Assembly (NCBI GenBank): GCA_018816945.1
Contig: JAHIVC010000024.1
Coordinates: forward strand, 45,582 to 109,581
Length of the DNA stretch: 64,000 bases
Direction of reading: 5' to 3'
DNA from: Bacteroidota bacterium
GTDB taxonomy: Bacteria; Bacteroidota; Bacteroidia; Bacteroidales; GCA-2711565
The position numbers were made by a program, and so were the translations under genes. Under the pieces are notes generated by a model that searched no databases, was not told where the DNA came from, and worked only from the letters and a program-made list of their open reading frames with translations. Below, piece after piece: positions 60,628-64,000 of the stretch (position 1 is its first letter; each line of letters starts with the position of its first letter).

Positions 60628-62727
60628 TTATAGTTGAATTCTGAATTGAATTTTTACTTCTGATTTGGTTGACCCGTCAATTTTTTCACTTCCCGAACCG
60701 ATACATTCTTTTTTGTTAAAATAGGTGTGTGCAAACTTTAACCAACAACTTAAATGCTTGCTCATTTTATAACTCAGCAAAAGATAAAAATGATTGCCCT
60801 TGTCGTAAAAGGAAGGGATACTGAAAGCATATAAAACATCATTTTCATAAGTGTAAATTCTTGACTCAAACCCATCGGTATTAAAATTTGTATATCTGAA
60901 AACCAATCCAACCGGGCTGCGGGTTGATGAATATTCAGCTTGTTGGAAAATTAACAAGCCATTTTCGTTTTTCTTAGATGTATTTTTGTAATTAGCCCAT
61001 TCAAACCTGCTTTTTAAACCAAATTCATCGTTAAGTTTGTAAGTGAAATCCAGCCTTAAACTTTCTTTGATTTCATTAACCAATTCATTGAACCAGTATT
61101 CGTTCGACGAATTTACCTGTTTGTTTTTGTGTTTATATCTCAAGTATAATTGCATGCTTTCGGAAAAAGTATGGTTTAGTTGAATGAAATAATCCGTTCC
61201 TTTGGAAGGCGCGTTTACTCCACTTTTAAGCCAGGGAAATTGAAAAACATCAGCATATAACCGAATCTGCCATTTGGGGAGAAACCAATTATCGAACCCT
61301 AAATATAGTCCTTTTTCATTTTTTGATAATGTACCTTCCGCAAAAGCATTGGAATATAAATTTTGATACTTGTCTTCATAGTTTCTATATAAAAGGCTGA
61401 TGTTTGAATATGAATCCGGATGAAAGTCCATGCCAGTCAGATAAGCAATCCCTTTATTTTTGCTCATCGAAAATTCACCATAAAAAGAAGTGTTTTTTAT
61501 AAACCATTTGTAATCCAAACCAATGCAATTATTATTTTTCCCCGAAAAATCATACTTTTTATAAAGTTGATCGGAAGCAATTAAAGTTGCATCCCATGTT
61601 GAAAAATAAGCAGTTGAACTTAGTTGAAGGGTGCTAAAATTGTAAGAAAGCCGGATTCCCATTATTTGTTCATTTAATATATTCCGGTCATTTAATTCGT
61701 TAACAGTACGATGTAATCCTGTGTTTTGTAAGGAGGTGACAGATAAAATTTGACCGCTATCATCCGTGTCATAGACATTGGCATCCCTGTTTTTATTTGA
61801 ATAGAATAAGTGAAAGTTGGTTTTCCCTTTCGCCAGGGTAAGGGCTATTCCGCGGAAAAAATTATTCTCGATGGTAGAAGTACTCGGGATAATACCACTT
61901 GCGTTTCGTTTTACCGAACCAACTTCAGAGGATTTGTTGAAGGCGAAATTCGACCACAAGGTCAGGCCTTGCCCGAATTGCAAATGATAATCACCTACCA
62001 CGATTTTTTTGATCAACCCAATATTGGAGGCACTCATGTGAAAGCTACAAAAATCAATCAATGGTATTTTTTTTAATAGTAGATTATGGGAAATGGGATA
62101 ATTGTTTTTGAGAAGGACTTCTCCGGGATCCTTTTCGATCACAAATCCTGCACTAAATAAATCACCACTATGTATCTTATATTTTGTATATATTTTTGAC
62201 GGGGTCCCTAAATAACTGTTATTAGGATGTAGTGAAAATTCAATATCGTCAACACTTTTGTAACCCTGCTTAGGTTGGACAATTCGATCGTAGCGGATAA
62301 ACATTTGATGATGTGTATTTAACAATATTTTGCCAATATTTAGTTTTGCTGAAGTTTCTTCTCCCGCATAAATAAAAGGTTCAATTGAGGTAAGAATCTC
62401 CTTGTCGAAGCCATCGAGAAATTGGATTTCCTGAACAGATTGAATTTCTCCAACCAATTTTCGATAATTCAAAATGCTGTAATATTGCTGATCGTTCAAC
62501 AAATTGAGTTGGAGCAGACGCTGAATATCGGAACTGTTAATATTGATTGGGTTATTGCTAAGGTCAAGCAATTGTTCAAATAGTTCTGACGTTTCTATGC
62601 TTTCTTCTGCATTTTCGAGCATAGATTCCAATTTTTTCTCAATTATCTGCCTAACCTTCTCATCTTGTGGTTGAACCGTGTTAATTAAAAATATGGTGAA
62701 CCCCAGTAATAACCAGCATGTTTTCAT
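60628..62727 (-). CDS. outer-membrane barrel protein with N-terminal helix-hairpin-helix repeats
   Basis: This 699-residue protein has a signal peptide (about 1-20, ending TVQPQ). Residues 25-115 are helical with two HhH-like motifs (LLDLSNNPININSSDIQRLLQLNLLNDQQYYSILNYR; SVQEIQFLDGFDKEILTSI), resembling ComEA or the DNA-binding HhH of DisA-like proteins. Residues 140-699 are long amphipathic beta strands ending IQFRIQL, the layout of an outer-membrane barrel. The role is unknown; DNA uptake or envelope scaffolding are guesses. It lies 2 nt downstream of the PorV-like gene. Confidence 0.72.
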   Translation of the reverse strand: MKTCWLLLGFTIFLINTVQPQDEKVRQIIEKKLESMLENAEESIETSELFEQLLDLSNNPININSSDIQRLLQLNLLNDQQYYSILNYRKLVGEIQSVQEIQFLDGFDKEILTSIEPFIYAGEETSAKLNIGKILLNTHHQMFIRYDRIVQPKQGYKSVDDIEFSLHPNNSYLGTPSKIYTKYKIHSGDLFSAGFVIEKDPGEVLLKNNYPISHNLLLKKIPLIDFCSFHMSASNIGLIKKIVVGDYHLQFGQGLTLWSNFAFNKSSEVGSVKRNASGIIPSTSTIENNFFRGIALTLAKGKTNFHLFYSNKNRDANVYDTDDSGQILSVTSLQNTGLHRTVNELNDRNILNEQIMGIRLSYNFSTLQLSSTAYFSTWDATLIASDQLYKKYDFSGKNNNCIGLDYKWFIKNTSFYGEFSMSKNKGIAYLTGMDFHPDSYSNISLLYRNYEDKYQNLYSNAFAEGTLSKNEKGLYLGFDNWFLPKWQIRLYADVFQFPWLKSGVNAPSKGTDYFIQLNHTFSESMQLYLRYKHKNKQVNSSNEYWFNELVNEIKESLRLDFTYKLNDEFGLKSRFEWANYKNTSKKNENGLLIFQQAEYSSTRSPVGLVFRYTNFNTDGFESRIYTYENDVLYAFSIPSFYDKGNHFYLLLSYKMSKHLSCWLKFAHTYFNKKECIGSGSEKIDGSTKSEVKIQFRIQL

Positions 62728-62729
62728 CT

Positions 62730-63551
62730 TCAGAACTCATAAGTTATTGATAATTGCGGACTGTATCCGAGTGCATTATGCATGGATGATGAAAAATCGA
62801 GCATTAGATTTTTTAATTTCAACCCAATTCCGAATGTAATTTTTTCATTGAATGAAGAATAACCAATACGTAAAGCAAACTTATCTGCATTGAGATATTC
62901 AATTCCGGAATTAATTCCATTCCCGAATTTTGTATGACTTTGAACTTCCAAAAATCCTTCAAGCGTGCCGGAGAGATGATAACTCAAACCAAGTTTAGTG
63001 ATTCCTGCTAACTCAAGCTTATCAAGGTTGTTTGAGATAAATTGAGGATTTAAGAAATGAAATGCGATTCGAAGGTTTTTATCATGCTCATATATAAAAC
63101 CTCCCTGAAAACTATAAACTCCTGCCCGCCCAAGTTCATAATTTTGATTAATCGCATAGTGAAAAAGTTGTAGTCCAGCAGATAATTTTTCACTTAATTT
63201 CATTCCATAAGAAATTCCAATATGGGTTTCGTTAAATTCAGTTTCGCCAAATTGGAACAATGATAGGCCCAAGGTTCCGTTGGGGAAGGGTAATGCGAGA
63301 GCAATGGATTTAGTGCTCAATGATTTTATCATGAATTTGTTTTCGACAAACAGGCCCGTGTTTATTCTGTTTATCGATGCCAACCCTGCCTGGTTATTGA
63401 TGGCCGACCAAAAATCGGTCATACAAATACTCGTAAAACCTAAGGCCGTTGAGCGGGCACAGGAAACTTCATCAAATATTCCGGCACGAATTATATTAAC
63501 AGGGCAATTAAACAGAATAACAAATACGATGGTGAAAATCTTCAATTTCAT
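62730..63551 (-). CDS. PorV/UPF0164-like outer-membrane protein
   Basis: This 273-residue protein has a signal peptide (about 1-23, ending IIRA), followed by GIFDEVSCARSTALGFTSICMTDFWSAINNQAGLA, the N-terminal pattern of PorV/PorQ-type T9SS-associated barrels (the MAAN..A..N pattern). About twelve amphipathic beta strands follow, ending PQLSITYEF with a C-terminal aromatic residue. With the adjacent HhH-barrel gene it forms a two-gene unit. Given the porX gene in the window, a link to T9SS is plausible but unproved. Confidence 0.72.
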   Translation of the reverse strand: MKLKIFTIVFVILFNCPVNIIRAGIFDEVSCARSTALGFTSICMTDFWSAINNQAGLASINRINTGLFVENKFMIKSLSTKSIALALPFPNGTLGLSLFQFGETEFNETHIGISYGMKLSEKLSAGLQLFHYAINQNYELGRAGVYSFQGGFIYEHDKNLRIAFHFLNPQFISNNLDKLELAGITKLGLSYHLSGTLEGFLEVQSHTKFGNGINSGIEYLNADKFALRIGYSSFNEKITFGIGLKLKNLMLDFSSSMHNALGYSPQLSITYEF

Positions 63552-63687
63552 TTAATAGGCTTTGGTATTTAATACTAAAAGGCTGTTTTTGTCGCATTTA
63601 TTTAAAATATTTTATTCGCATTTCAATGAAGCAGAGTGTTGTTAGCCGGGATTTTTTTATTTTTACAATGAATCAAAAATTAAATGG

Positions 63688-64000
63688 ATGATTAAGCAAA
63701 ATATTTTTGAATTTCTTGCCGAACTTGAAGCAAATAATAATCGCGAATGGTTTACTCAGCATAAACAATTGTACAATTCAGCTTTTGATGACATGCTGAA
63801 AGTGGTTGAATATTTGATTCCGAAAGTTGGGGCGTTCGATCCGGATATTAAAAATCTGGATGCCAAAAAATGCATGTTTCGGATTTATCGGGATGTTCGG
63901 TTTTCAAAAGACAAAGCACCTTTTAAGCAAAATTTCGGTGGCTTTTTGGTTAAAGGTGGACGGAATTCAGGAAATGCAGGTTATTATCTTCATATTGAAA
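63688..64000 (+). CDS. DUF2461-family protein, 3' end beyond the window
   Basis: The frame is open from the ATG at 63688 to the right edge. It begins MIKQNIFEFLAELEANNNREWFTQHKQLY and continues with MFRIYRDVRFSKDKAPFKQNFG, the DUF2461 hallmark. The family is widespread and of unknown function (about 220 residues; some 104 are visible here). An ATG at 63684 is out of frame and stops at once. Confidence 0.87.
   Translation, partial: MIKQNIFEFLAELEANNNREWFTQHKQLYNSAFDDMLKVVEYLIPKVGAFDPDIKNLDAKKCMFRIYRDVRFSKDKAPFKQNFGGFLVKGGRNSGNAGYYLHIE

Overview
The window is a continuous piece of chromosome from a member of the Bacteroidota, most likely a Bacteroidales/Marinilabiliales-type organism. The support is: an AT-rich sequence; a Bat aerotolerance operon; a fused LpxC/FabZ with two LpxD paralogues; the T9SS regulator PorX; a TonB receptor with an N-terminal carboxypeptidase-like domain; a long-tailed S16 protein; and several TAnnTTTG promoter boxes, the form used by the Bacteroidota sigma factor. 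I see no rRNA, tRNA, CRISPR array, transposase or integrase.

Layout. Positions 1-8028 (minus strand) hold a moxR / DUF58 / batA / batB / TPR / batD operon that runs off the left edge and is interrupted by a small four-helix-bundle gene framed by inverted ATGAGTTAT-type repeats. Positions 8029-9536 hold short-period repeat tracts around a FISUMP lipoprotein. Positions 9537-16544 (minus) hold a large beta-propeller-like membrane-anchored protein, rnhB, a polytopic membrane protein, purD and a glycosyltransferase. Positions 16699-20778 (plus) hold a flippase, a Wzz-type protein and an O-antigen ligase, ending in a perfect hairpin terminator. Positions 20841-26965 (minus) hold the lipid A early-pathway cluster (lpxD, lpxC/fabZ, lpxA, efp, second lpxD) with an HD hydrolase at its head. 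Positions 27094-33462 (plus) hold porX, tsaE, ald, aroB, aroA and a LutA-like protein. Positions 33507-36105 (minus) hold a TlpA-like thioredoxin and a transglutaminase. Positions 36293-41761 hold tex, a His-rich small protein, a TonB receptor and a second, detached copy of the tex 3' end.

Positions 41758-52221 (minus) hold a compact run of 15 genes: DUF134 regulator, DUF5320, zinc ribbon, two NifX/orange-protein-like proteins, a TrmO-like protein, two MinD-type ATPases each with two [4Fe-4S] motifs, an FAD disulfide-reductase-like protein, an MBL hydrolase, a DUF89 phosphatase, a PLP sulfur lyase, a DUF4405 membrane protein, a CGGC protein and a radical SAM protein. Its core resembles the anaerobe-specific orange-protein (ORP) cluster of Desulfovibrio, here placed under a DUF134 regulator with a clear dyad operator. 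Positions 52591-64000 hold housekeeping and envelope genes (C26 hydrolase, trmN6, rimM, rpsP, dnaE, trxA, an HhH-barrel protein, a PorV-like barrel, DUF2461).

The most interesting points are the ORP-like metal-sulfur gene cluster, the 3.3 kb TonB-receptor segment bounded by two divergent tex 3' ends, the repeat-framed four-helix-bundle gene inside the bat operon, and families of 8- and 11-nt tandem words in several intergenic gaps.
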